From Alphaproteobacteria bacterium (lineage in GTDB: Bacteria > Pseudomonadota > Alphaproteobacteria > RF32 > CAG-239): DNA of 64,000 bases. Below are positions 8,211 to 16,941 of the stretch, one piece after another. The notes below the pieces were generated by a model. That model searched no databases. It was not told where the DNA came from and saw nothing but the letters and a program-made list of their open reading frames with translations. Made by a program: the position numbers and the translations under genes. The stretch spans positions 1 to 64,000 of the forward strand of contig JAGBLF010000024.1 in NCBI GenBank assembly GCA_017635595.1, written 5' to 3'. Within the stretch, counting starts at the first letter, position 1, and every line of letters starts with the position of its first letter.

Positions 8211-10031
8211 TTAGCGGCGTTCAAAAAGTTTTTCGATATCGGCCAGTTTAATTTTAACATATGTCGGGCGGCCGTGATTGCATTGTCCGGAATGTTCGGT
8301 TTTTTCCATATCGCGCAGCAAGCGGTTCATTTCTTCTATATTAAGGGTGCGGCCGGCTCGTACTGAACCATGGCAGGCAATAGTCGCACAAATATGATGA
8401 ATTTTATCGGTTAAGGCATAAGCATTGCCCCACTCGGCAATTTCGGCTGACAAATCTTTAATCAGTTTTTTAACGTCGGTATCGCCGAGCAACGCCGGAA
8501 TTTCGCGCACTAAAACTGCCGTATTGCCGAATTCTTCGACAACCAAACCGAGTTGTGACAACGTGTCGGCATATTCAAGCAGCCCTACTTTTTCGGCTGC
8601 CGGCAAATCAATAACCTCCGGCAACAGCAAAAGTTGCGACGACATACGCTTATGCTCGGCCATACTTTGCTTAAGCTTTTCCATCGTAATCCGTTCATGA
8701 GCAGCATGTTGGTCGATTATAACAATACTGTCTTCAGTTTGCGAAATAATATAAGTGTTATGAAATTGCGCTTTTGCCAAACCCAATTCTCCGACCTCGT
8801 TAACGGTTTCAACCGAAGGTTCATCGGCAACGCGTACGGAATATTGATTATCCAATGCCGGAATATTTGCCGTATATCCGCCTTTAGCGCCACCGCGCGA
8901 CAGCGGCATTTGAAAACGAGGCATTTCTCGTCGAGATGCATTAACCTCCAAATATCCACTCGCAGACGTATAATCTGCACGCATATTTTCTTGCAGCAAG
9001 TGTTCCAAACCACCCGTATCGGCACTGTGCTGACTACCGAAATCCAAAGCACGACGAATAGCGCCGACAATCAAACTGCGGATTGCTCCGTTATCATAAA
9101 AACGCACTTCGGCTTTTGCCGGATGAACATTCACATCAACATAGCGCGGATTAACATTGATAAACACGGCACAAGCCGGATAGCGACCGGACATCATCAT
9201 ATCCTGATACGCTCCTTTAATGGCACCTAAAATAAGTTTATCGCGTACCGGACGATTATTTACAAACAAGAATTCCGATAATGAATTGGCTTTATTATAT
9301 GTCGGCAAGCTGACGGTACCGGTAACATTGCAAAATTCGTTCTCGGCCGATATCGGCATACTGTTTTCTTCAAATTCTTTGCCCAAAACATCAGATATAC
9401 GACGTTGACGGCTGTCAAAAAGTTCGCCCTGACAGGCATCTAAGCTGATTTTCTTTTTACCGTCACTGTATAAATAAAAAGATACGGCCGGATTTGCCAA
9501 AGCAATTCGCTGCAACATTTCCATACATTGTGCGGCTTCGGATGCTTCGGTTTTCAAAAACTTCAAGCGTGCCGGTGTCGTAAAAAACAAATCACGCACC
9601 TCAATACGCGTACCGGCATTACCGGCTGCCGGCCGAGCATCTTCTTTTTGCCCGCCCGTAACATTGATTTGCCAAGCGGTCTCATCATCTTTCCGACGTG
9701 ATGTAATCGTCAGTTTGGCAACCGAGGCAATTGAAGGCAATGCCTCACCGCGGAATCCCAAAAAATTGATGGCAAACAAGTCATCGGTCGGCAATTTTGA
9801 AGTTGCATGACGTTCAACCGCTAAAGCTAACTCATCCCTACCCATACCGCAACCGTTATCCGTCACCGTAATCAGATTTTTACCGCCGCCGGCTAAAGTT
9901 ACTTCGATTTTGGAGGCACCGGCATCTATCGCGTTTTCCACCAACTCTTTGATAACCGAAGCCGGCCGCTCGATAACCTCGCCGGCAGCAATTTGGTTAA
10001 CCAGATTTGAAGGTAAAACGCGAATAGACAT
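8211..10031 (-). CDS. mutL: DNA mismatch repair protein MutL
   Basis: MutL couples mismatch recognition by MutS to strand incision. The N-terminal GHKL ATPase shows QIAAGEVIERPASV, ELVENAIDAG, DNGCGMG and GFRGEALPSI. The C-terminal domain carries the endonuclease motif DQHAAHERITME, which fits DQHA(X)2E(X)4E, and CNHGRPT near the end, which matches the third metal-site motif. It is therefore probably a nicking MutL, as expected for a bacterium without MutH. Its length (606 residues) is normal. It is 5 bases downstream of pgi. mutS is not in this window. Confidence 0.97.
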   Translation of the reverse strand: MSIRVLPSNLVNQIAAGEVIERPASVIKELVENAIDAGASKIEVTLAGGGKNLITVTDNGCGMGRDELALAVERHATSKLPTDDLFAINFLGFRGEALPSIASVAKLTITSRRKDDETAWQINVTGGQKEDARPAAGNAGTRIEVRDLFFTTPARLKFLKTEASEAAQCMEMLQRIALANPAVSFYLYSDGKKKISLDACQGELFDSRQRRISDVLGKEFEENSMPISAENEFCNVTGTVSLPTYNKANSLSEFLFVNNRPVRDKLILGAIKGAYQDMMMSGRYPACAVFINVNPRYVDVNVHPAKAEVRFYDNGAIRSLIVGAIRRALDFGSQHSADTGGLEHLLQENMRADYTSASGYLEVNASRREMPRFQMPLSRGGAKGGYTANIPALDNQYSVRVADEPSVETVNEVGELGLAKAQFHNTYIISQTEDSIVIIDQHAAHERITMEKLKQSMAEHKRMSSQLLLLPEVIDLPAAEKVGLLEYADTLSQLGLVVEEFGNTAVLVREIPALLGDTDVKKLIKDLSAEIAEWGNAYALTDKIHHICATIACHGSVRAGRTLNIEEMNRLLRDMEKTEHSGQCNHGRPTYVKIKLADIEKLFERR

Positions 10032-10036
10032 TTTTC

Positions 10037-11677
10037 TTACTTTCGGATACGTTTAATATGGTTAATCAATCCGGTTGTCGAACTGTCATGTTCGACGCCG
10101 AATGCTGTTCCTTCCAATTCCGGCAGAATGTTCAGAGCCAATTTTTTGCCGAGCTCAACACCGAATTGATCAAACGAGTTGATATTCCAGATAACACCCT
10201 GCGTATAAACTTTATGCTCATACATTGCTACCAACATACCTAAAGTATACGGGTCTAATTTGCGCAAAACAATGGTTGTGGACGGGCGATTACCGCTGAA
10301 GCTCTTAAATTTTTTCAATCTATTGATTTCGGCTTCGGATTTACCGGCTTTTTGCATTTCCAAAGCGGCTTCTTCCTCGGTTTTACCCTGCATCAAAGCC
10401 TCGCCCTGCGCCAAAACATTAGCTACCAGAATTTGATGATGGTTACCGATTTCATTGTGTGAAATCGCCGGAATAATAAAGTCAATCGGTACAATTTCCG
10501 AGCCCTGATGCAACAATTGGAAGAACGAGTGCTGAACATTAGTGCCGGCGCCGCCGAACAAAACCGGTCCGGTTGCATAATCAACGTATTTGCCGTCTAA
10601 GGTAACGGTTTTGCCGTTGCTTTCCATGTCGAGTTGTTGCAAGTAGGCCGGCAGATATTGCAGGTATTGGTCATACGGAATAACACCGTAGCGATGAATA
10701 TCGTAAAAATTATTGTACCAGATTCCGATTAGTGCCAAAATCACCGGAATATTATGTTCCAAATCGGCTGTGGCAAAATGTCTGTCCATAGCGTTGGCAC
10801 CTTCGAGCATACGCTCAAAATTTTTGTAACCGACGGCAATGGCAATAATCAAACCGATAGCCGACCACATTGAATAGCGGCCACCGACAAAATCCCAAAA
10901 TTGGAACATATTTTCCGGATTAATTCCGAATTTTTCAACTTCTTCTTTATTGGTCGATAAAGCAACAAAGTGCTTTGAAACGGCATGTTCGCCCAAAGCA
11001 TCGACCAGCCATTTACGGCAGGTTTTGGCATTGGTTAAGGTTTCGATTGTGGTAAATGTTTTGGAAGCAACAATAAACAAAGTCGTTTCCGGATCGATAT
11101 TATTCAAAACCTCGGCACATGATGTTCCGTCAATATTCGAAATAAAGTAACACTTTATATCTTTAGCCCAATAAGGACGTAATGCTTCGGTTGCCATAAA
11201 AGGTCCCAAATCCGAACCGCCGATGCCGATGTTGACAATGTTGGTGAGTTTTTTGCCGGTATAACCCAAAAAACGCCCCAAACGAACTTTTTCGGAAAAA
11301 TCTTTTATTTTTTCGAGAGTTTCATTTATTTGCGGCATAACATCACGACCATCCACGTAAATCGGCGTATCTTGACGATTACGCAAAGCTATGTGCAGCA
11401 CCGCGCGATTTTCGGTTTTATTGATTTTTTTGCCGCTGAACATATCCTGTATTTTTTCTTCGACACCGCGTTCACGCGCCAAACCAAACAGCGAAGTCAT
11501 TACCTCGTCGTCAATACGGTTTTTGGAATAATCCACAAACATATTTTCCAGCTGCAGCGAATATTTTTCGGCGCGGTTGGCATCAGATGCGAACAAGTCA
11601 CGCATTTGAGTATCTTTAAAGTGCTTATAAACACTCTCTAATTGGTTCCAGGCTTTGGTATTTTTCTTACCGAACAT
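10037..11677 (-). CDS. pgi: Glucose-6-phosphate isomerase
   Basis: Phosphoglucose isomerase interconverts glucose 6-phosphate and fructose 6-phosphate. Family signatures are visible: IGIGGSDLGP near residue 151, TTIETLTNAKT, GGRYSMWSAIGL, the active-site Glu region QLDMESNGK, GAGTNVQHSFFQLLHQG and the C-terminal SFDQFGVELGK. The length of 546 residues is normal. It starts 1 base after the M16-like gene stops and is followed directly by mutL. Confidence 0.97.
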   Translation of the reverse strand: MFGKKNTKAWNQLESVYKHFKDTQMRDLFASDANRAEKYSLQLENMFVDYSKNRIDDEVMTSLFGLARERGVEEKIQDMFSGKKINKTENRAVLHIALRNRQDTPIYVDGRDVMPQINETLEKIKDFSEKVRLGRFLGYTGKKLTNIVNIGIGGSDLGPFMATEALRPYWAKDIKCYFISNIDGTSCAEVLNNIDPETTLFIVASKTFTTIETLTNAKTCRKWLVDALGEHAVSKHFVALSTNKEEVEKFGINPENMFQFWDFVGGRYSMWSAIGLIIAIAVGYKNFERMLEGANAMDRHFATADLEHNIPVILALIGIWYNNFYDIHRYGVIPYDQYLQYLPAYLQQLDMESNGKTVTLDGKYVDYATGPVLFGGAGTNVQHSFFQLLHQGSEIVPIDFIIPAISHNEIGNHHQILVANVLAQGEALMQGKTEEEAALEMQKAGKSEAEINRLKKFKSFSGNRPSTTIVLRKLDPYTLGMLVAMYEHKVYTQGVIWNINSFDQFGVELGKKLALNILPELEGTAFGVEHDSSTTGLINHIKRIRK

Positions 11678-11678
11678 A

Positions 11679-13085
11679 TTATTTTTCCTCCTTTACGCCG
11701 ATTGTTACAAAATCGGGCTGTGTGCTAAAATATTTTTTTGCAGCGGCATTTACTTCTTTGAGTGTCACCGACTGAATATAATCATTTCTTTTTTCCAAAA
11801 AATCAGCGCCCAATCGATATTTTTGCATAGATAACAGCATATCCGATATCCCGTCGATTGAGGCAAATCGTAAATTAAACGAAGCTAAAAGCGCATCTTT
11901 GGCCAACTGCAATTCCTCTTGAGTAACTCCCTGAGAGGCCATTTTTTGCCATTCATCCAAAAGCAATTGCTTCGATTGAGCGAAATTTTCAGGTGTCACG
12001 GAATAAGAACCGCTCAGCAATGCACTGGCATCACTGATATTAAGACCGGTATAAATACCATAAGTCAACCCTTCTTTTTCACGAATGTTTTTATTGAGAC
12101 GAGAACTTAAACCGGACTCACCGAAAATATAATTGGCTATATAAAGCGGATAGAAATCCAAACTGTTGCGATAGGTTCCTTTGGCTGCAAAACGAACAAC
12201 GGCTTGCGGCGTTTCACGCTCGATATTAATGCTTTCACCCGAGCTGATAACCTCTAACGGCAACAATTCTTTCCCTGTTGATTTTTCCGGCAAACTGCCG
12301 AATAATTTTTGTAACAAATCCGCGGTTTCGGCGGCGGTCACATCGCCGGCCACCCCGATAAGCAAATTATCCTGCGCCAGATGATTGGTCATAAACAGGC
12401 GCAAATCATCGGCGGTCAAAGCCGTGATATTTTCTTGTTTACCGATACCGGCGCGTGAATACGGATGTCCGCCATAAATAAATTCGGCCAATTTGTCGTT
12501 GACGATATATTCCGGACGTTCCTGCGCCAATTGTAAAGCCACAACGAGCTGTTGTTTGGTCAGCTCAAGATAATCTTCATCAAAAAGCGGCATCAACAAA
12601 GCTTCGCGCAGCAATTTGACGGCCATTTCCGTATTTTGTTTAGGAAACACGATTTCGCCGGCAAAAGAGTCTTTTGTTGCGCTAAATCCAATTCTTATGC
12701 CATATTCTTCGCTTAAATCTTTAAACTTTTGCGGCGCATACGATTTTGTGCCGTTGAGCAGCATATCGGACAGGACATTAGTCAAACCCTGCTGATTATC
12801 CGCCTCATGTGCCCGACCGGCATTTTTAAACTCAAAACTGACAGAAACAATCGGGTTTGAATGTTCTTCCAGCAAATATGCCGACAACTTATCGCTTTGA
12901 ATTTCTTGTACAACAGAGGCAAATTTTTTATCTTTCAACACGGATTGACGCAAGATTTCATCGGAATCTATCCGGTTAAGATATGTCCGAACGACCGAAC
13001 CGGCGTAACCGCACACCGCTAAAATAAGAGCGGTTACCAACAGCTTACCGAAAATGCCGGATTTATTTTTTGAGTATCTGCTCAT
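11679..13085 (-). CDS. M16-family protease-like subunit lacking the zinc motif
   Basis: The 468-residue protein has an N-terminal membrane or signal segment (FGKLLVTALILAVCGYAG) and two M16 (pitrilysin-like) half-domains. The usual HxxEH zinc motif is replaced by GLTNVLSDML, so it is probably catalytically inactive. Late features such as RLNKNIREKEGLTYGIY match the substrate-binding half of family M16. Its reading frame overlaps the active M16 gene by 23 bases, typical of alphaproteobacterial pairs in which active and inactive subunits form a heterodimer in the periplasm. Confidence 0.85.
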   Translation of the reverse strand: MSRYSKNKSGIFGKLLVTALILAVCGYAGSVVRTYLNRIDSDEILRQSVLKDKKFASVVQEIQSDKLSAYLLEEHSNPIVSVSFEFKNAGRAHEADNQQGLTNVLSDMLLNGTKSYAPQKFKDLSEEYGIRIGFSATKDSFAGEIVFPKQNTEMAVKLLREALLMPLFDEDYLELTKQQLVVALQLAQERPEYIVNDKLAEFIYGGHPYSRAGIGKQENITALTADDLRLFMTNHLAQDNLLIGVAGDVTAAETADLLQKLFGSLPEKSTGKELLPLEVISSGESINIERETPQAVVRFAAKGTYRNSLDFYPLYIANYIFGESGLSSRLNKNIREKEGLTYGIYTGLNISDASALLSGSYSVTPENFAQSKQLLLDEWQKMASQGVTQEELQLAKDALLASFNLRFASIDGISDMLLSMQKYRLGADFLEKRNDYIQSVTLKEVNAAAKKYFSTQPDFVTIGVKEEK

Positions 13086-14439
13086 CGGCCTCCTCCGCTG
13101 TTATTTCCGGCTCATCTTCCGGTACGATTTCCGGCAGCAAAACGCCGCGAACGACCGGTGCCTTCTGCACGGCCAGAAAAGCATTTTTCACACTGTCAAC
13201 CGTCACTTCGTTAATATGACTTTCATAATTTTGAATATCATCGAGCGTAAATCCGCTGACCATCATGTTGCCTATCCAGTACGCGGCATCGGCCGGATTA
13301 TCGTTTACATACACCAAACCGGCCAAAATTTTACGTTTAATTTGCGCCAATTTTTCATCATTGAGCTGACTAACGGCAGATTGCCCGACCTCATCGAGTT
13401 GTTGCCAAGCGGCTGAGATTTGCTTTCTGCTGTATTTAGCCGGAATCATCGAAAAAGAAAACACCGAATTACCGCCGGTCGTAAAACGATATCCGGCTGA
13501 AACCGAAACAGCCGTTTTTTGCTTGATAACCAATTCTTTATATAATGCAGAGGTTTCTCCGCCGCCCAAATATTCAGCCAAAACCAGATAATCATAAATA
13601 TTGCCCGATAATTTTTTATATGGTGGCAGTAAGGATTGGTGTACCATTTTAGCGGTCTGAATATCCGGCAATGACATTTCCAGCGTTTCAGTAAAAGTGA
13701 CGGTATTTTCGGCAATCGGACGGCGTTGAATATCCTTAGCTTCGATTTCGGCAAAATACTTTTCGACCAAAGGTTTGGCCGTTTTGACATCGATATCGCC
13801 TGACAATATAAGAATAGCATTATTCGGCGCATAATAGCGCTGATAAAAATCGCGCGTATCTTTAAAAGTCAGACTTTCTATTTCTTCAGACAAACCCGTC
13901 ACCGGATGCCCGTACGGCGAATTACCCCACAGCATTTTATTCAATTTTTCCGTAAACGCGGCCGACGGTTTATTTTCGATAACCTGTTTACGTTCTTGCA
14001 GCACGATTTTTTGCTCGGCCTTAAAAGCTTCTTCATCAAACGAAAGATTATGCATACGATCAGCTTCGAGAGCGAGCAAGACCTCCAGCCGGCTGACATC
14101 GGCCATTTGATGATAAGCTGTCATATCATGCCCCGTAAAGGCGTTAGAATCGGCCCCGTTTTTTTCCATAATGCGATTAAATTCGCCGTCAGGCACTCTT
14201 GAAGTCCCTCTGAACATCAAATGTTCGAGCAAATGCGCACCGCCTTTATTGGCAAAAGTTTCATCTGTTGCGCCAACCTTATACCACAGCATTTGTTTAA
14301 CAATCGGCGATTTATGATTTTCGACCACCACGCATTGCAGACCGTTAGGCAAGGTAAACGTTTCCGCCTTAAATAATGCAGCTTCGGCAGAAGCACTTAA
14401 GCACAGCAACGCAGTAAGGATTTTTAAAAATCTATTCAT
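13063..14439 (-). CDS. Zinc protease, M16 family (active subunit)
   Basis: A signal peptide (residues 1-20) precedes an M16 peptidase. The inverted zinc motif HLLEH is at residues 69-73, and the distal Glu region is LALEADRMHNL...QERKQV. An acidic tail (EIVPEDEPEITAEEADE) ends the protein. It probably degrades misfolded or signal-derived peptides in the periplasm together with the inactive partner encoded immediately downstream. The start overlaps the BamF-like lipoprotein gene by 8 bases. Confidence 0.92.
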   Translation of the reverse strand: MNRFLKILTALLCLSASAEAALFKAETFTLPNGLQCVVVENHKSPIVKQMLWYKVGATDETFANKGGAHLLEHLMFRGTSRVPDGEFNRIMEKNGADSNAFTGHDMTAYHQMADVSRLEVLLALEADRMHNLSFDEEAFKAEQKIVLQERKQVIENKPSAAFTEKLNKMLWGNSPYGHPVTGLSEEIESLTFKDTRDFYQRYYAPNNAILILSGDIDVKTAKPLVEKYFAEIEAKDIQRRPIAENTVTFTETLEMSLPDIQTAKMVHQSLLPPYKKLSGNIYDYLVLAEYLGGGETSALYKELVIKQKTAVSVSAGYRFTTGGNSVFSFSMIPAKYSRKQISAAWQQLDEVGQSAVSQLNDEKLAQIKRKILAGLVYVNDNPADAAYWIGNMMVSGFTLDDIQNYESHINEVTVDSVKNAFLAVQKAPVVRGVLLPEIVPEDEPEITAEEADEQILKK

Positions 14440-14653
14440 TTGCTTCTAAAGTGTAATCCTCAGTTTCATCGGCCGGTTTAGCGTTTTTGTCGGGACGGAC
14501 ACTATATTCCGGCGGCAAAACCAACGGCTGATTGGTTTGAACATTGGTTTCATCCGGACCTTCTTTGGTAAAACCCAAAGCTTTTTTGGTCATCCCGCAA
14601 GCGCTTACCGACATAACGGCCACAGCGGCCAAAATCAAATACAATTTTTTCAT
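14432..14653 (-). CDS. bamF: Small BamF-like (DUF3035) lipoprotein
   Basis: This 73-residue lipoprotein has a lipobox (VMSVSAC, Cys at 19). After GLMTKK-like residues it carries GPDETN...PLVLPPEYSVRPD, which matches the core of alphaproteobacterial DUF3035/BamF proteins (PDEF...PL.VPPDF.LRPP) that associate with the outer-membrane BAM complex. It is shorter than most family members. The placement between lspA and the M16 genes is the usual alphaproteobacterial arrangement and strengthens the call. It overlaps lspA by 4 bases. Confidence 0.75.
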   Translation of the reverse strand: MKKLYLILAAVAVMSVSACGMTKKALGFTKEGPDETNVQTNQPLVLPPEYSVRPDKNAKPADETEDYTLEANE

Positions 14654-15123
14654 ATTTCGGATAATCCTTTCTTTTTAGAGCTTTTCATTTCCAAATAAAT
14701 CAAGAGCAATGCCCCCACACAAATACAGCTGTCGGCAATATTAAAAGCCGGCCAGTGATATGTTTCGTAATGGAAGTCCAAAAAATCCATTACCGCGCCG
14801 TAACGAACACGGTCAAACACATTTCCGAGTGCACCGCCGATGATTAAACCGAGACAAATGTTCTTTTTAGTGCTTTTTTCGCGGTACATCCAATAGAACA
14901 GACCGCCGCAAACGGCCAATGCAACAACAATGAGTATGCGCGCTCCCAAATCGCCATGACCGTTAAACATCGAAAAACTGACCCCCGTATTCCACACTTT
15001 AACGACATTAAAAAAGTCATTCACCACGATAGGCTCATCAATAACAAGCCGAGTATCCACAAAAAACTTACTCAGTTGATCGCATATAAGGGAAAGTGCC
15101 GCTATAAAGAGTCCCAAGAACAC
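14650..15123 (-). CDS. lspA: Lipoprotein signal peptidase
   Basis: LspA is an inner-membrane aspartyl protease that removes signal peptides from diacylated prolipoproteins. Visible signatures are DQLSKFFVD near the N-terminus, VWNTGVSFSMF, GGALGNVFDRVRYG and FNIADSCICVG, which together contain the two catalytic Asp residues. The 157 residues include four membrane helices. The start is GTG 15123, with GGAGAT a few bases upstream. It is the first gene of the leftward block down to mutL, and that block encodes one of its likely substrates. Confidence 0.95.
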   Translation of the reverse strand: MFLGLFIAALSLICDQLSKFFVDTRLVIDEPIVVNDFFNVVKVWNTGVSFSMFNGHGDLGARILIVVALAVCGGLFYWMYREKSTKKNICLGLIIGGALGNVFDRVRYGAVMDFLDFHYETYHWPAFNIADSCICVGALLLIYLEMKSSKKKGLSEI

Positions 15124-15216
15124 CTCAACATCTCCTAATCATCACAAAAATCCAAGTAACTATAAAACAAAAGTTTGCAATATGCCAGACAGATTTTAAG
15201 TATTCTACAAGTTTTT

Positions 15217-16170
15217 TCAGAACATACCTTTTTTACGGAAGAATATAATCACGATAAGCGTTGCCAACAACGAAAGAGCAATCACGATACCGAAGCCGAA
15301 CGGATGTGCGGCAAACGGAACGGCCACGTTCATACCCCAAAACGTGCCGAGCATAGTCGGGATGGAAAGCACAATCGTAATGGCGGCCAAAAACTTCATG
15401 ATTTGGTTTAAGTTATTATTGATAATTGAAGCAAAACCGTCCATCATGCCCTCTAAAATCGAGCGGTGCATATCAACCATTTCGATAGCTTGCTTGTTTT
15501 CAACGATAACATCTTCCAACAAATCGACATCGTCTTCGGTAAAGGCCAAAAGTTTGGTTGTAGCCGGTGACTTGGTCATACGCAGCAATTTTTCGAGCAT
15601 CAGTTGGTTATCGCGCAAAGCGGTTGTAAAGTAAACGAGAGACTTTTGAATATCCATCAGTTGAAACAATTCTTCGTTATGGGTGGTTTGCTTAAGCGAA
15701 TCCTCAATATGTTCGGTTTTGCGATTAATAATCGCCAAATAGCGCAAGTAGAACTGCGTGGTTTTATACAAAATGGAAAGCATAAAGCGGGTACGGTTGC
15801 GCGTATCGAAAGTTTTGGCGGTATTTTTATTAAATGAGCTTAAAATACGGTTATCACGCGAACAAATCGTCAAAAAGTTTTGCCCCGTAAACACCAAACC
15901 GCAAGGCAATGTATCAAAAATCCCCTCTTCATCAAGCAAAGGCAGGTTCACGATGGCGGACAAAATTCCCTCGTCAAACTCGACACGTGAACGTTCATCG
16001 GCATCGAGGGCGTTATGTAAAATATCCGAATCGACCTTCAGCATCGTCGAAACCTGTTCGATTTCCTTACCTGCCGGATCGATTAAATTAAACCATGCTT
16101 TAGAAACAGATTTGATATTTTTGAGCTTAACTAATTTAGCGCCGGGTTCTGTTTTATAAATTCTCAGCAT
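15217..16170 (-). CDS. corA: CorA-type magnesium/divalent metal transporter
   Basis: The 317-residue protein has a large cytoplasmic N-terminal domain and two C-terminal membrane helices. The CorA-family selectivity motif GMN is present as WGMNVAVPF, directly after the first helix (ITIVLSIPTMLGTFWGMN). The tail IIFFRKKGMF is basic, as usual for the family. It should form a pentameric channel for Mg2+ or related ions in the inner membrane. ATG 16170 has GGAGAG upstream. Confidence 0.92.
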   Translation of the reverse strand: MLRIYKTEPGAKLVKLKNIKSVSKAWFNLIDPAGKEIEQVSTMLKVDSDILHNALDADERSRVEFDEGILSAIVNLPLLDEEGIFDTLPCGLVFTGQNFLTICSRDNRILSSFNKNTAKTFDTRNRTRFMLSILYKTTQFYLRYLAIINRKTEHIEDSLKQTTHNEELFQLMDIQKSLVYFTTALRDNQLMLEKLLRMTKSPATTKLLAFTEDDVDLLEDVIVENKQAIEMVDMHRSILEGMMDGFASIINNNLNQIMKFLAAITIVLSIPTMLGTFWGMNVAVPFAAHPFGFGIVIALSLLATLIVIIFFRKKGMF

Positions 16171-16211
16171 ATTTAAGCTCTCCTTTGATGATAAAGATTC
16201 AAAGTAAGTTT

Positions 16212-16297
16212 TGGTGCGGCCAAGAAGACTTGAACTTCCACGGGCTTAGCCCATAACGACCTCAACGTTACGCGTCTACCAATTCCGCCATGGCCGC
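16212..16297 (-). tRNA. tRNA-Leu (anticodon GAG)
   Basis: The minus strand gives a complete tRNA with acceptor stem GCGGCCA/TGGCCGC, D-loop region GGCGGAATTGGTAGACGCG, anticodon loop TTGAGGT (GAG), a class II long variable arm and GTTCAAGTC in the T loop. CCA is encoded (16212-16214). Confidence 0.95.
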
Positions 16298-16371
16298 AAA
16301 TTTCAAAACAACATACAAATATTATAATATTTTCAATAAATCAAGTTTTTTTTCGCCGGTCGGTGAAAAAA

Positions 16372-16602
16372 GATGACGGTAAGAAAGAAAATGTCATTCT
16401 TGACCGGCAGGTCGAGAATCCCGGCCGCTTTATGATTTAGCCGAGATCCTCGCGCTACGCGCAAGGATGACTATAAAAAATAAAAGTGCAAGGATGACGG
16501 TAAGAAAGAAAATGTCATTCTTGCCGAGCAAGCGACGGCGAGAATCCCGGCCGCTTATAAAATGTCATTCTTGGGCGAGCGAAGCGAGAACCAAGAATGA
16601 CA
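16372..16602. repeat. REP-like palindromic repeat cluster
   Basis: The segment gatgacggtaagaaagaaaa followed by tgtcattcttg occurs at 16372 and again at about 16493, each followed by a variable part and gagaatcccggccgctt. A third element at 16563-16602 is a perfect inverted repeat, TGTCATTCTTGG/CCAAGAATGACA, around a GCGAGCGAAGCGAG loop. These resemble dispersed palindromic elements of alphaproteobacteria. A related GCGAACGAAGTGCG sequence lies at about 38940. Confidence 0.75.
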
Positions 16603-16889
16603 ATAACAACTTAAATGTCGTTTATAAAATGTCTTCTACAGTATCCCTAGAGAAACTATCGAAACGCCCTGTAATACGTGCACATACAAGAGTTATCCAC
16701 AGGCAGAAAAAATCAATCGCTTAAAAAAAAGCCCGTAAAAACTAAAAGTCCACTCTAAGTTACAAAAAAATAGCCTAAAGGTCATATTCGGGGTTGAAAA
16801 TAGTTAATAAAGTATTAAAATTCCGTATAACCTTTGTTGTATTGGTATTGCATTCTGTTTGTTATATTTCTCTTTGTGGGTGCTATATC

Positions 16890-16919
16890 TTGACAATTTA
16901 AGGGAATATCACATTTTAT
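16890..16919 (+). promoter_or_regulatory. Candidate promoter of the adhesin gene
   Basis: TTGACA (16890-16895) and TTTTAT (16914-16919) are separated by 18 bases, about 22 bases before the adhesin ATG. AAGGAGA between them and the ATG is the ribosome site, so the leader would be very short. Confidence 0.5.
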
Positions 16920-16941
16920 AAATAACATAAGGAGAAATTTC

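Larger units (their letters stand above)
16298..16941. other. Long intergenic region with REP-like repeats and adhesin promoter
   Basis: No gene is supported in these 644 bases. The left half holds REP-like repeats. The middle is AT-rich and contains one perfect DnaA-box sequence (TTATCCACA, 16693-16701). The right end holds a TTGACA promoter and the ribosome site of the adhesin gene. A minus-strand open frame across 16815-17258 mostly overlaps the adhesin signal peptide and is not credible. Confidence 0.8.

Noticed and set aside
8634..9230. Plus-strand 198-codon frame
   Set aside because: Antisense to mutL, with no start signal.
16693..16701. Perfect DnaA box TTATCCACA
   Set aside because: Single copy without a cluster or an AT-rich unwinding element; not enough for an origin. 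A second single copy at 43984-43992 is likewise isolated.
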